Source: Amia ocellicauda
Lineage: Eukaryota; Chordata; Actinopteri; Amiiformes; Amiidae
Direction: 5' to 3'
DNA: 64,000 nt
Assembly: GCF_036373705.1 (NCBI RefSeq)
Contig: NC_089869.1
Coordinates: 12,163,676-12,227,675, forward strand
Part shown: in pieces, positions 46,203-58,800 of the stretch
Layout: the number at the start of each line of letters is the position of its first letter
Numbering within the stretch: position 1 is the stretch's first letter
Position numbers and translations under genes: made by a program
The notes under the pieces: model-generated
The model's input: only the letters and a program-made list of their open reading frames with translations
Database searches by the model: none
Told to the model about the DNA's origin: nothing

Positions 46203-46924
46203 CACGCTGTCCTGAGCCGCTGCTTTATTGTTGAACAGGGGCCTCTGAATGTGTGCCCCTCTCGATATTTAACCTTACACAGTTAACCTTTCAGGTGGTG
46301 TGCCCTCATAACATTTTTAAACCGTGACAAAGTCATGAAGCTAGGAATGTGGAAAAAAAAAATCTGATGTGAAAATTATATACAAAATATAACTTTGTGT
46401 AGACTGTTTTCACTGAAGGCCAATTTCACATATCTTCACAAACTTTGTATCTGGGAAATCCGCATCTTACATTTAATGGATATTAATTAAAGGACTTCTT
46501 GTGCTTAAGATTGTCTCCAGGATCAGGTTCTTTCGTGTGTTACACTAGGAAAACCTTAGGGGGGGGGTGATTTATTTCACAATATTCTCTGCCAGTTTAG
46601 AAAATCGAATGAACAGGATGCTGCTCTTTTCTGTGCATTTAAAGTAGAGTATTGCTGATAGACTTTTTTTTTTTTTTTTTTACTTTTACATTGATAATGG
46701 TCAAAACATCTGTAAAATCAATTCAATTTTTGATTTGTTAGTAGTGAGGTTAGTTTGTTTTTCAACTGTGACAACATAGGTGCCTGTATCAAAGTCAAAT
46801 ATATACATTTAACTAAGAAATGTAGTTGTCTGTCAATATAAGAGTCTGAAGCTCGTTTAGTAATTGGTCTCAAGAAGAAAAGAGAAATGCATGCATCTGG
46901 TTAAATATATTTCTTATAAATAAA
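46203..46924 (+). other. EIF3A 3' UTR
   Basis: AT-rich sequence after the TAA at 46200-46202, ending with AATAAA at 46919-46924. Contains a T18-type run near 46660. Confidence 0.6.
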
Positions 46925-48303
46925 GTTGCTTAAACATGCTACAGCCTCCTGTTTTCTCAAAGGAGAGGAAATATTTTCACACACTTTAGACTGAATTCAG
47001 AAATCACGTTTGGTTGGAGACATTTATCTGCTTATAAACATTTCTATGAAACTAGCTGGGGAAGGGATGCTTTGATTATCCATAAATGATAAAACCACAC
47101 AGATGCCAATGGGAAAAGAGATTAAATAGAATTAGTCACTCACTGTTGCAGGGGAAATTAAAACATTTTAAATTCTGTGGATTATTACATAATGGTAATA
47201 ACCTGATGGTTGGGAAAGATTGTGGTGTACATAATAGAATTAATCAAGCCGACTAGGGTGGTTTAATCTAACTACTTATCAATTATAGTCACACACTGAA
47301 ACATTACAGAGAATGGTTAATTGTTCTGCATCCCTTCCAGCTTGTTTTGCCGAGTTTAGCGAGACACATTGCTATATCTCGGAATTGGTTCAATCGTTGA
47401 GTATTTAGTTATATTAAATCCATTGCTTGACCAGGTTACTAATATTGCTAATTTCAAATCCACCGTATCAAGCTCCCCGTTACAGAAAGTCCTCTTCAGA
47501 GAAACTTAATTAGTTAATTGAAGTTCCACTTTTCCCCGGCAGGTGCCAGCAGCCAACTATAAAATCATCAGAAAAAGCAAGCTGTTAAATAAATTTATTT
47601 GACACATTACACCGTGCTTAAGTCATAACCCGAAATGTCGCTTGTTATATATTAGTATCTAATAAGCATACTTCAGTCTAAACATCAATAGAAAATAAAT
47701 CCTAAAAAAATCAAACGCACAATTAAGTTATACCTCATTAGAACAGTCTTACGGCGTAGAAAGGCATTTTTGTAGACGAACAATTACAAACACCTGAGGT
47801 AGATTTCTGCACTCATCTAAGCCTATTCCCTTCCCAATACAGAAACACAATACATTCACGATCTTCCGCTCCTTGGCAGTTTGAAACGAAAACAATAAAT
47901 TATAATAGTTGTATTAAAACTACTCCTCTTAAAGCAGAACGCAATCCTATATTTTGTTAGAAACTTCTGGAAACCGGACTGCGACAAGGCATCAATTAAG
48001 AAGAGGCTGCTAGGACTAGGCTTGTGTAACTTACTGAACATATAAAGCAATACACAGGAATTGCAATTCGAAGATATCCATTTATGACGTCAATGGAATG
48101 TACAAATTGAGCTTAATTGGGTCGGTTCTAAAGTAACACTTTCGGAAGTTGAATCAGTCTACTTTGCGCCTTATTGTTTATAAACTTTAAAAATATCATC
48201 ATCACGAATGTCAACCCCCTTTTTGAAATACAACATCACACGTTTGCTGTCAATCACAGTCAAGTATAATAAGAAGAAGAATAAAAAAACGATATTGAAA
48301 GCA
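46925..48303. other. Convergent intergenic region and probable NANOS1 3' UTR
   Basis: No coding frame. NANOS1 transcripts reading leftwards would have their 3' UTR here, and a minus-strand AATAAA (TTTATT near 47594) is one possible end. Germline-type regulatory sites cannot be assigned with confidence. Confidence 0.4.
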
Positions 48304-48984
48304 CTAGCGGATCTTCTTTCCTGCCAGGCACCTTGGCTTCTGCGCTTTTGCAGCACTGACTTGCAGTTTGGACAGAGGACAGTATTTGATCGTGTGCGCA
48401 TTGTCCCCATTGGCGCCGCACAGGGGACAAGTGTACCTCCTCAGCACTGGACACAGGACCCTCCCGTCCGGCCCCTTTAAAATGTGCGTGCTGTAGCGGG
48501 CCACGCTTTCTTTATTATTCCTGCAAAAGACACACACTTGCATGTCCATCTTCCCCCGGTGCTTGTGCATGGTCTGCTGGCTCCTGCCGTCCACCATGCT
48601 CCACTGAAGCGCCCTCTCCCCCGCATACTCCGGGGAACCGCCGAGCAGGGCTGGGCTGGACCGGCCGGAGAAAGCTCTGAAATCCGCGTACCTGTCCCGA
48701 AGCACCAGATCTCCGTGGGCACAAAAGCCAAACTCATTGAAATCCACCGATTTGTCCAAATAAGACGCCTTTGCAGTCAAGTCCACCTCGGTGCTGGTCC
48801 TGATGGTGCTCTGGCCCCTGCTGGCCACCGCTTTTGTGCAGGTGATGAGGGTGGTCAGCCCCAGGTAGTCATTCCAGGAGTTGAACGCGTTCTCGTACAC
48901 GTTGCTCACATACCTGGAGGTCTGCAGATAGTCAGCCGGCCCGTTTTCCAGCTTGTCTTCCATGGCTTGAAAAGTTTCCATCAT
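48304..48984 (-). CDS. nanos1: Nanos homolog 1, RNA-binding translational repressor
   Basis: Single-exon gene of 226 aa (human 292, the difference being low-complexity Ala/Gly/Ser tracts). Nanos proteins act with Pumilio on mRNA 3' UTRs and recruit the CCR4-NOT deadenylase. The N-terminal FNSWNDYLGLTTLI (residues 34-47) is the NOT1-interacting motif. The C-terminal double CCHC zinc finger is complete: Cys151, Cys154, His167, Cys178 and Cys186, Cys189, His197, Cys202. It includes CVFCRNNKE, THILKGPDGRVLCPVLRRYT and GDNAHTIKYCPLSK. The end is AGKKIR (human GKKLR). The second codon is also ATG, so initiation could be at residue 1 or 2. EIF3A is its convergent neighbour, as in human. Confidence 0.97.
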   Translation of the reverse strand: MMETFQAMEDKLENGPADYLQTSRYVSNVYENAFNSWNDYLGLTTLITCTKAVASRGQSTIRTSTEVDLTAKASYLDKSVDFNEFGFCAHGDLVLRDRYADFRAFSGRSSPALLGGSPEYAGERALQWSMVDGRSQQTMHKHRGKMDMQVCVFCRNNKESVARYSTHILKGPDGRVLCPVLRRYTCPLCGANGDNAHTIKYCPLSKLQVSAAKAQKPRCLAGKKIR

Positions 48985-49169
48985 GGTTGCACGGCTCAGC
49001 AGTGGATGCGTGTTGGTTGTGTAATAATCGTTATCGCATTTAATTCAACGTGAGCCAAACTGCGCTTGAAACGCAGGCATCTGCTATTAAAATAGCAGGC
49101 TTGTGGAAGACCCGCCTCCGGAGTCGGCTGATTGGTGGACCCCGGGCAAATTGATGGGCGCGATGGTGT

Positions 49170-49250
49170 GGCGCAGTTGTCCGCAGGTCTGCGCGGCTCC
49201 ACCAATGGCATCGCCGGGATTGTGCAGATCTGCGGGGATCTGCGCAGCGC
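49170..49250. repeat. GC-rich repeat unit, copy 2, upstream of NANOS1
   Basis: TCCGCAGGTCTGCGCGG, CTCCACCAATGGCATC, then GGGATTGTGCAGATCTGCG, matching 30541-30635 in the same orientation apart from the missing ATCTGCGCGG. It is about 190-270 bases upstream of the NANOS1 start, in its probable promoter. Between it and the gene an AT-rich inverted repeat CTGCTATTAAAATAGCAG (49081-49098) might act as a TATA-like element. Confidence 0.6.
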
Positions 49251-52200
49251 GGACGCGACCGGTGTTGTCCAGATAAAGCTGTTCGTTGGGTGCAGGTGAC
49301 GGTCGCAGATGTGCTGAACTCCGTTTGAAAAGGTTAATTTTACTATAAACCAAATGATTTATTTGATGTATTACTATAGTTATGCAGTTACTCATTAATA
49401 AGTTGAGGTAAATTCGAGAGCGCGGCGGTTTACAAATATGTTAAAATATATTATTTTGCTTGACAGTTGTAAACTTGCCCAGCTCAAATACACAAGTGAA
49501 TTCAGGTTTTGATGTATATTTTAATTGTGTTCATGTAAAAGTGCTGATGATAAATGGTCTCGCCCTCTTGAAGATGCAGACAGATGCAGAAAAAGATGGA
49601 CAACTAGAGACAACATGAACTATATGTAACTGTAATAAGACACCTTGCTTTCAAACTGATCAAAATATAGATGTTGGTCTACACTTATCTATGTAAATTG
49701 ATATAGAGAAGGGTGATTTAGATGTATGTTTTATACTTCTGCCATAACACCTTACTGCCATTTTCTCTTCCAGGTATTGTGGGATATGCTGACCTAAGGT
49801 AAGCAGCAACACCACTTCCCATTTACTGGGTTTAAATGCAGTTTACATGCTCCTATTTGTGCCACGGTTTATCAAAGGTTAATGTGGACATCTAGTTTTG
49901 ATATATAGTTTAGATTAACTCATAGTAGGTGCACACCCACTGTAGTTAGGTACCACTTATAAAATGTGACTTTTCTAGCAAGAAACGAATAAAAATAAGT
50001 TATTTCATTGGGAAGAAGCTACTGCCTGGGCCAAATGTTTAACCATGTGCACGTAGAGGTCAGACTGCTAACCAGAAAGGGTGTCAACTGTAACTAACCT
50101 TGCGGCTCTACTGATTTAATTTGTAAATTTATTTCACACAGTTTGAATGCATCTATTTTATAATCTATCCAGCCATCATCCTTTATCAATCCACTACAGA
50201 ATGAGGCCATAACTCACCATACTGGCCAGACAGGTTGACAAGTACCCCCCCAAACAGGGCAATTAAGTCAATTAACCTAAGCAGCGTGTCTTTGGGATGT
50301 GGGAGGGAACCCAAACACATGCACACTCTGCACAAGCATCTCTTGGTTTCCATTCAATAGCTTCCTTTGTTCATCTTTGGTCTGTTCTTGCAATGTGTCC
50401 GGCCCATTTAATATGTTTATCTACATACACAATGACTAATTGTTACAAATTAGTAATACATTTGCAGGTTAGGTAGGGAAGCTGGGGAAAGTTTCTCTGG
50501 AGCTCTGTCCTGCAACTCAAATGTCATTCAGTCATAATCTTAGGTATTTACTAAATAATAATCGGTAGAATCTGCTGCAGTCATTTCCATGAAAATAAAT
50601 GTTTTCCACATGACAAATTAGCTATGTCCTTGTGTTGCTCAAGTGCGTTGAAATTAGTTTCACCTCCAGGGCCCCCCAGCACTCCCCCTGCCAGCTCTTT
50701 CTCTAGCCCTGGCTCCAGTTGAGTTCCTCTGAGCACAATCAGATTAACGTTCACAAACCATTTTGTTGCTGAGCATCTTCGGGCACTTCCTGTACAGGAG
50801 TGGAACAAGAGACCCTAGGTGTTTATTCAGACTCTTGCTCCATAAGTGGTTTATGGCCTGTATTACTGCTAACAGGTGTCGCACACTCAATTGAGTCCTG
50901 AGAAGTGCGACCTGCCATTTTGAGAAATCCCCGTTTAGTCATTTTCACTTTTGATCAAAACTTGTGGTGTTTAATTTTCACAAAATGGCCTTAAGTTAAT
51001 TACAAGCAATTACAGCCATTTGTGACCCATTAGTATAGCTTCACCAAATTCCTAATGCTCAAGTTGCTTGGTGCAGTTGTCGCACGCCCAAAAATGGGTA
51101 TTGCTTGACTATTTGGTTTAAACCAAATCCTCCCTTGAGGCAGATGTAAATAATATGTAAGCACTGGGAAGATGTACCACAAATGTACCACTCAAGATAG
51201 TAACAACAGGCTTGTCACATATTACAGGGCCTATAATCTGAGTGCTCTCTGCCAAACGGAAATACATTAAACTGGAGACAAGTGCTGTTCTTAGTACTTT
51301 AAGATCTGAAGGATTAGACTGGGGAGTACTAGATAAACAGGCCCTGAAATCACAGTGGAGCGCCGTGGCAGCAGGAAAAGGGTCTGACTGCAGCAAAACA
51401 AACACAATTCGGCTCTGAAATTGTGTTGTAGGAAAAAATAGTGTAAAAACCTTATTTTGTGAAATTGGAAATCTGTTTTTCTTTTTGGTTTCTTGTTTGG
51501 ATTTGTAAAAAATCCCCAAATGGTAAAAATCAGAATCTAAGTGAAACATGATCTCCAAAATGTCTCAAACAATGCAGCTGGGTCGACTCGAATAATGTGC
51601 TGATTCACTTACCAGCAGGTGTGCCCTTCCACACTTACAAAGTGTTTAGCATTTCTTATTGAGTGCTTTTGATCATTAATTTGCATTTTATTAAGTACCT
51701 AAATGATAATTAAGGCAAGATTCAATGTACAGTAACAATAAGTGTACATGTTCATTTTTATTACCTTTGTTATAGTTGGCAAGCTTGCGCAAGCCATTGT
51801 AAACTGTTGAACATTGCATTTCCACATGCATGTATATGTTTTCCTGCTATCTAATGACTTATCAGTGATTTAATCTTTCGTGTGATCTGTACTGAAATGC
51901 CTTGCTTCTGTACATTGCATATTAACAGACTAGACCTTTGGCTCAGTCAGAGGGAATGAGGGAATAGTCCTATATAATGCAAGCATAACAAGTACTTCTC
52001 CTAAAGCAAAGTTTGCTAAATGTCTTGGCGCACTTTTCATATATTTCTGTCCATCTGAAAAAAGGCAATCTTTTTGCAGAGGATAGGATATTAATAATGC
52101 ATTTCCACTTGTGAATCTATACAACCTACCGGTGAAAGTCTCTTCCACTGGAGGCTAGTGATAGAAGCAACTCTGAGGACCTGTGTGAGTTCACAGCAGC

Positions 52201-52781
52201 TGTAAACCAGGGCTTTGATTCCATGCCATGATGCCAGAGACTTGAGCTACATGGCTTCCCTTTCAACACTCAGACCCTGGTGTTAGTATCCTGATTGGGT
52301 ATTCCTCAGGGCTGAATCGAGGTGTTGACAAAGGGGATGTCTGTGCTGCTTCTTTTAAAAAAAATATAGATGCCCTTTACAATCTAAACTCATTAACATA
52401 ACCTTCAATTAAATCCCATTCTGTTTAATGTCCACAAATAACTCCCCCCTAGTTTCTGCTCCAGCTACCTTTCAGATGTCAGGCGGGCTGATGGGTCGGA
52501 GCGGCAGGATTGTTGTCTCTTGTGTCCAGCTGCTAGTTGGGCAGATCCCTGGTGAAGAGGGTCTTTTCATAGATTGACTGGCTGACTGCGGGCATTAATA
52601 CCAATCGCCGAGCGGCAAAGAGCCAGGGGCAAGAGCCTTTTAAGTGAAGGAACATCACAGGGCCCCGAACAGCTGGGATGTGCCTGTGTTTCTTCACAGT
52701 GGAAGATGCTTTCCTGCTGAAGGGCAGTCCTCCATCTGCTGATACCTTCGTAGATGCTCGCCGCGCATGCAAATTTCTCAC
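49251..52781. other. Gene-poor AT-rich region, with one repeat fragment
   Basis: No supported gene. About 50200-50340 (ATTAACCTAAGCAGCGTGTC, TTTGGGATGTGGGAGGGAAC) looks like a common fish interspersed repeat of unsure class. Near 51660-51720 an octamer ATTTGCAT (51679-51686) sits among TAATT motifs, which could be a regulatory element. The 146-codon minus frame at 51118-51558 shows no family character. Confidence 0.4.
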
Positions 52782-52848
52782 CGTAATACTCGGGCCACAC
52801 TTCCTCTTGGTCAACGAGGTATTTGTCATACAGAAAGTTTAAAATAAC
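52782..52848 (-). other. Candidate coding exon, unrecognised
   Basis: On the minus strand a TTTGCCAG acceptor and a TATTACG/GTGAGA donor frame 67 bases that read VILNFLYDKYLVDQEEVWPE then YY. Phase 0 in, phase 1 out. The peptide has protein-like composition but I cannot name it, and I found no phase-compatible partner exon. Confidence 0.25.
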
Positions 52849-55800
52849 CTGGCAAATGAGGGAAACAAAGTTAGAGGACGTTCTAAAAGAAGTCCCGTCA
52901 GACATGAAAAACTGAAGGCATGACTGCTCAATACAATATTTTACTAAATTTGTGAGATGATGTAAGTTGTGGATGGAACAGACGTGAAATGCATTTCAAT
53001 TAATTTTTGTCATTGCAAATATCTGGAAAGCCCCCTATAGTTGATCTGTTCCCAGGAGATCCATATTGGTGTCCACAATAGAGCAACCAATCATGTTTTT
53101 AACGTCAAACAGTAAAAAACAGACTTGTATTTTTGTCAGCTTGCATTGCTGCCCATCTTATTCCCATGACTAGGTTTCAAAGGATAAACTAAATAAATAG
53201 TTTTACATAGTGTGGTTAAGCTGCGTAGTTCAGTGAACAAGGATTTTTGAAAGGAAAACAGGTGTTTCAACCTTCATATCAGCTTGAGTACCTTGTATGT
53301 AAAATATGTATGACATGATATCTCATGAGAATATCCTGGTGTCCAAAGTTTAGAAAAATTAAAAAAATGTTACCTATTCTTTTTCTCATTTGGGAGAACG
53401 AGACTATGGGCATAATTCCTGGGCTGAATATAACTTGATAGTATGATCTCGTCCATATCAGGGGACCGGTCTTTTGGAGCAGTGGGTTTGTTATTTTGCA
53501 CGGACCAAGTGTTTGAAGGTGTGCCTGTTACGGCCGTTTAAGTCTGAGTGGGGTCTAACCATGCGTGCTACGTTTATAACTGAACAAAAACAATGATGCC
53601 TTTTATTTGTTTCACTTGCGTTTTAATTACATTTAACCTTTAGAGGTTAGTGTAAGTAGTAAATTAAGTTAAATTAAGAAAATGGACCAACTCCAATCTC
53701 TTTATTCTTGTCAAAAGCATCATTCTGGCCTTTTCTCGGTACTCCGCAGAAGTCTGTTATTTTTTTAAATGTACTATTTCGATTCAGTTTTTTTTCTGTA
53801 GCTGCACTGCAACATGGATTACCTCTGCAGTAATTTGTACAATCTTTTCAGGCAGATGGGTCAGCAAAATATGGGATAAGCCCAATGTAAATATTTTGAG
53901 AATGTACATGGTACTGATTTGCTTGTCCGAGAGGTGATTCAGTGACGGAAATGGGAAATCATTATAATGCCTTCCATAATATTAGTAATGGGACACTTAC
54001 TATGGGTATATGGACAGGGATATTCAAAATGTTCTGATGAAGTGTTTTCAGTCCCACTTTATCATATGTGTTCCATCAGTCAGACTGACAGCGTTATAGA
54101 TAAAAGAACCAGCAGAAGTGATATTTTTGCTCGCTTGCTCATTCTCCCTTCTCCCTAGATTGTAAAACCTTCATAACAACTTGTAGCAGGTATGCTCTGA
54201 CCAAATTCAAGGGCAAAATATATAGAAGCACATGTTTGCACCCCGAAGAAGGACATTGTCTCAATCTTCATTGATTTTCTTTTAAATCACACTAGGAACC
54301 GGGAGCCCGAGTGCATGAATTGGTTTTTATTTTGAGGCCAAAGCACATTGTACAGAAAATGAAAAATGAATGGAAAGGGGAGTTGTAAACGGTTCTCTGT
54401 TTTCTGTTAACATTTATCTTCAGGGCTTGTCATTTTCTGGAAGGCAGAACAAGCAGTAGCATCTTTGCAAAATCACACTAGCAGTTTCAGTAACAAGTGA
54501 AAATCATACAACTTTTAAAGTCTGACAACTGGGTCATCTTATCAGTATTTGAACAATATACCTCCACAACAAAAGAGACAATGTTTACCTTCCGTCTGTT
54601 GCTCAGCTTTCTGAGATGATCTGGCGTCTATGTATATTTGTGAGCAAACAGATGGTTGCATTCCTGTTTACCTCTGGAAGCATTTTGATTGCTCCAACAC
54701 AAAGGAAATAGTTCACTTCCTTTTGCCTTCCAGCACAAACCACATCAAAACCAAGGAAAGAAAGTATTAATTCAATTATATGGTTCAAATTAGAACCATC
54801 AATATTTTAAATTGCAACATCAAGCCAGATTGGTGTTGTGATTAAACCTATGGTTTGGTGGATAAACATCCCTTATATTTATAGCTGGTGAACAGTATCA
54901 CATTTGTTAATAATTAACAAGTCATTCACTTAACTGTATACTTTATTATTGCTCATTTGAATATAGATATGCATGCCATGCTATAAACAAATGAACTTTT
55001 AATGATTAATGGCCATTTAATTTTTTTTCTTCTACTAAGCACTATACATACGGCAATGAGAGACCCCAGGGCTTTTAGGGCTTTTCTGAAAGCAACCCCT
55101 GGAACCGTGAAGTCGCCTCGCAGATGTTATGGTAGCTAGAATGAAAAGTCATTTAATTATGTCTTGGCATTTTTCACCATTCTTTAATGGTTTCCTATTT
55201 TAATAGTGCCATTTTACACCACCAGCTGACTGCCAAGGAGATAAAGTGGAGAAATAAGAAACCACTGGCACTGTGGGAAATTTAGGCAATTTTCTGTTTC
55301 TTTCTTGTAGCCCTGACCTCCATTTTTCCTGTTCTTTCTTATCTTATTTATATGCTTTTTCATTGTTTCTACTTGATTCATGGCAGTTATTGTGGCTCAG
55401 ACCTCGTATCAATAACAGCCGCAGCACCCTTCAGAAGGTTTGAAGGTGAAGCATTGTGTCCTCAGACCTTGATTTACTAATGCCATTTCCTGTAGTTCGG
55501 CTTTAGGAAGTCTTTCTGAAGCTTTTATTTTTATTATTTTTTAGGTTAGTCGGTGTGGCAAGCAATGATTAGGGGGAAAAAAAACAACGCAGAATAAAAC
55601 ATGAATCATATACAGGATATACAAGAACAGGAAAGGGTCAGATTTGATCAATTTTGTTTTATTAAAAAAATTAAAAAGGTATTTTCCGTTATTTGGCAGT
55701 CGGCATCAAATGTTTTCTGGCAAATGGTCAGCAGATTAACTTAGATATTAAGGGTTTAGCAATATCCAATTAAGAGTAAGACAATATACTCATAGGGGGG

Positions 55801-58800
55801 TGTTCCAGAAAATTAAAGGTAATATTTACATCAGTGCTTTCTACAGGTGAATAAGTTGTAAACACCATGCCTGCATACAACATTAATGTACCTACCATAC
55901 CACACCATAACAACCCTTTCAAATCAGTGTTCAATAGATTATCGTCAATACATTTTACAGTTTTTTTTTAAGAATTGCCTTTACTTTCTTGGAAAAAGTC
56001 AGTAAGTCATTCATGCATGTGCTCTGAGTATATTAAATGTAAAAACAAGGCATTCATCCTCAAAATATAGATCGTTTCACTTCTATAAAGACTTCACTTT
56101 GGACGAAGAGTAGATGCTGACAACTAATCTTTCTTTGTTTATATATCTGTATATATTTATTTTAACAGGATGCATGCTCATCATTTTGGTCTGACTGTTT
56201 AATGATGGTAAAACAGCAGCAAAATAGACATTTTCATTTAGCAAGTGCTAATTGTGGCAGTTTGCTTCACACCCCCCCCCTCTCGTTTTTCACATTTTGT
56301 TTCCCTATGAACACACACCCGTGGAAATGCTAGAGGGGGGGGGGAAGTACTCTTCAGAAAGTGCTCCGAGGTTGGCTCTTCTTCTGTTTTATTGCAGCAA
56401 ATGTGATTAGTTTATCACCGAGTCATTTGCTGTCACTTTTATGACCAACGTCATGCCGTTTCATGCACCGGAGGACACGCTGGTTGAATATTCCCCTGCT
56501 CCTTGAGTGCCTACTCTCAGCATGGGAGCAGGAGACAGAATGGACTGACCTCTTCCTGTACATTGCTCCTGCTGAGAGACGGAATGAAAGTTGAGCCTTA
56601 GACAGCTAATGGAGATACTATTTCAGTCGTCTCCCTAACACAAGCCGTCCGCTGGAGATTACTTTTTATTTATGATTTTTTGATGCTTTAACACTCAGTG
56701 TGGCTATTATTTGCATAATGGAATAGTATATGGACAGTATAATTAACAGCTGTACTGGTCTGCTTTTAAAAACTTGCTAGATAGTTGGCTACTTTATTTA
56801 AAAATGCATAATAATTGAAGCCTGAGATGGTCTAAAGGAGGTAGTGTTATTTTATGAAAACCACTGTGATGAAAAGCAATGGGTAGAATCTAAATGCACG
56901 GGCAGAGTGTTTGCTTAAATACTAATGTTCTTTCTGAGCATCCCCTTGGGCGTTATTTTGAAGAAAGCACAGACATGCATATTGTCTGGGAAGAAGAAAG
57001 TTGATTTTCGTGGCATAAAATCCACAAGAGGCCATTTGTTTGAATGGCACTGTTGTTAAAATACACATTTATATATATATGACTTGATGCCATTTTCCAG
57101 TACTTAGAAATAAAACTACTATTACACAGGGTTTTATTATATCGAGGGATTCATATATGTACAAAAACAAACTGAGTACATTTTGCAAACATCCTGAGTG
57201 ACAACTATCTGAATTCAGCATTTATATTCCATTATGTTATTAACAATCTATTCGTCACTACATATAACTACATCTAACATATATTTGAAAACTTAAACAA
57301 TACATAGGTGGACAATCTATATAGTGATTTGTTAAAACCTAAAATATGATACTGTAATGGCCAAATGTTGATTTTTGTTATATACAATTATACCAATCCC
57401 ATTGTATTTATTGTATTAACATGTCATTTATTTTCAGTGTTCATTACTTTAAAACAGAAAAATATATGTCTTTTTTCAGGGCAAGGCAAGGGAAGGGAAG
57501 GCTAAACTGTCACTTAAAAAGATCTATCAGATTATTAATCTGCTCATGACAAAACATTTGGCTGAGTTCCAGGGAAGCCTGTGGGCTGCAGTCACAAACC
57601 ATTTATTGCTGTACTAATTTTGTGCCAGCTTCATTCAAAGCAAACAAACAACAAAGTCACAAAGGTTTTGCTTCTTTATAGGTTAAATTAACATATGTTA
57701 AATTAAAAGCATATGTTTGGGCAGTTTTGCAAATTTAACTTGGTGTGTGTGTATATGTCTTAACAATGAAAATTGTCATATTGGTCAATAATTGTGAAGC
57801 AAACTTCACCACTACCTACACTATTATTTTTATCTTTCTATTAACAGATATTAATAGTACATATTATATCTGAGGAAGGGTTTGCACTCTCAATTGTAAT
57901 TATTTATTATTGTTTATGATCTTAAGGTTCATCTGACCTATCTTCATATCCATTCATCATCCTAGGTGTCCATCTTTTCCACATCCTGGTGACTCATCAT
58001 TTTGAATTTCTTTTCAGTATTTTGGATGTGATTAGGTACATATTGAACTGATTTTATCTGCTGCCTCAGGCATTCCAAAATATAATAATTCAGAAAACTT
58101 TAACTTTAACCTCATTCACAGTGTTAAGTTGAAAGTAATCAGTAGATGCAGAAGCTGGTTCATCTTCTAGCTGGAAACTTAACCTTGATCTTAAATTGTG
58201 GCCACTTAATGGGTAAATGTAACCCCATGATTGAACTGTGGAGAGAGAGAATTGATTTCTTATTCTCCCCAGAGAAATCATTTTTCTTTGCATACTCTGC
58301 CAGCTCTGGGGCTTTTAGTAAGAATCTATTGCGGTCTGACCTGGCTTATGTCCAATATGACTTTCAGTTTCAGATTGGGCCATTACCATAACTTCATCTT
58401 TAATAATCCTGCTTCTGGGAATGGTTTTTGAAACATCTGAACACAGTGCATTTTCCAGTACATTTCGCTTCGTCACCCATGTGTTGTGTGTGCTTCTGGC
58501 TGACTGAACTCTGACCTGCTGGACAGTGCGTGAAGGGCAGTGGGACATGTCCAGATATTAGCCTGGCTGGCTGATCAATCATCACAAAATTGTAAATGGT
58601 AATTGTGATTCAAAACGATCAATCAATCAATTTGCTACCCAAAGCAAACACTGCATTAAACTAAACCTGCTACAATAAATTAATTGAATGCCAGGAAACA
58701 CCATGATATGTCAGATCACCTGCTGTAGGAGATACCAACTTCGGGGATGTTTTGTGTAAATTTCCACAACTTCTTTCCACTATCTCTACATATTTAAATA

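Noticed and set aside
48484-49053. 189-codon plus-strand frame over NANOS1
   Set aside because: Antisense shadow of the conserved single-exon NANOS1 frame. The zinc finger is on the minus strand.
51118-51558. 146-codon minus-strand frame
   Set aside because: No domain-like composition, no splice sites or neighbours supporting it, and it ends in generic AT-rich sequence.
53374-53530. Open minus-strand stretch ending in a good GTAACA donor, considered as an upstream partner of 52782-52848
   Set aside because: Its phase 2 end does not match the phase 0 start of the other candidate exon, and two frames are equally open.
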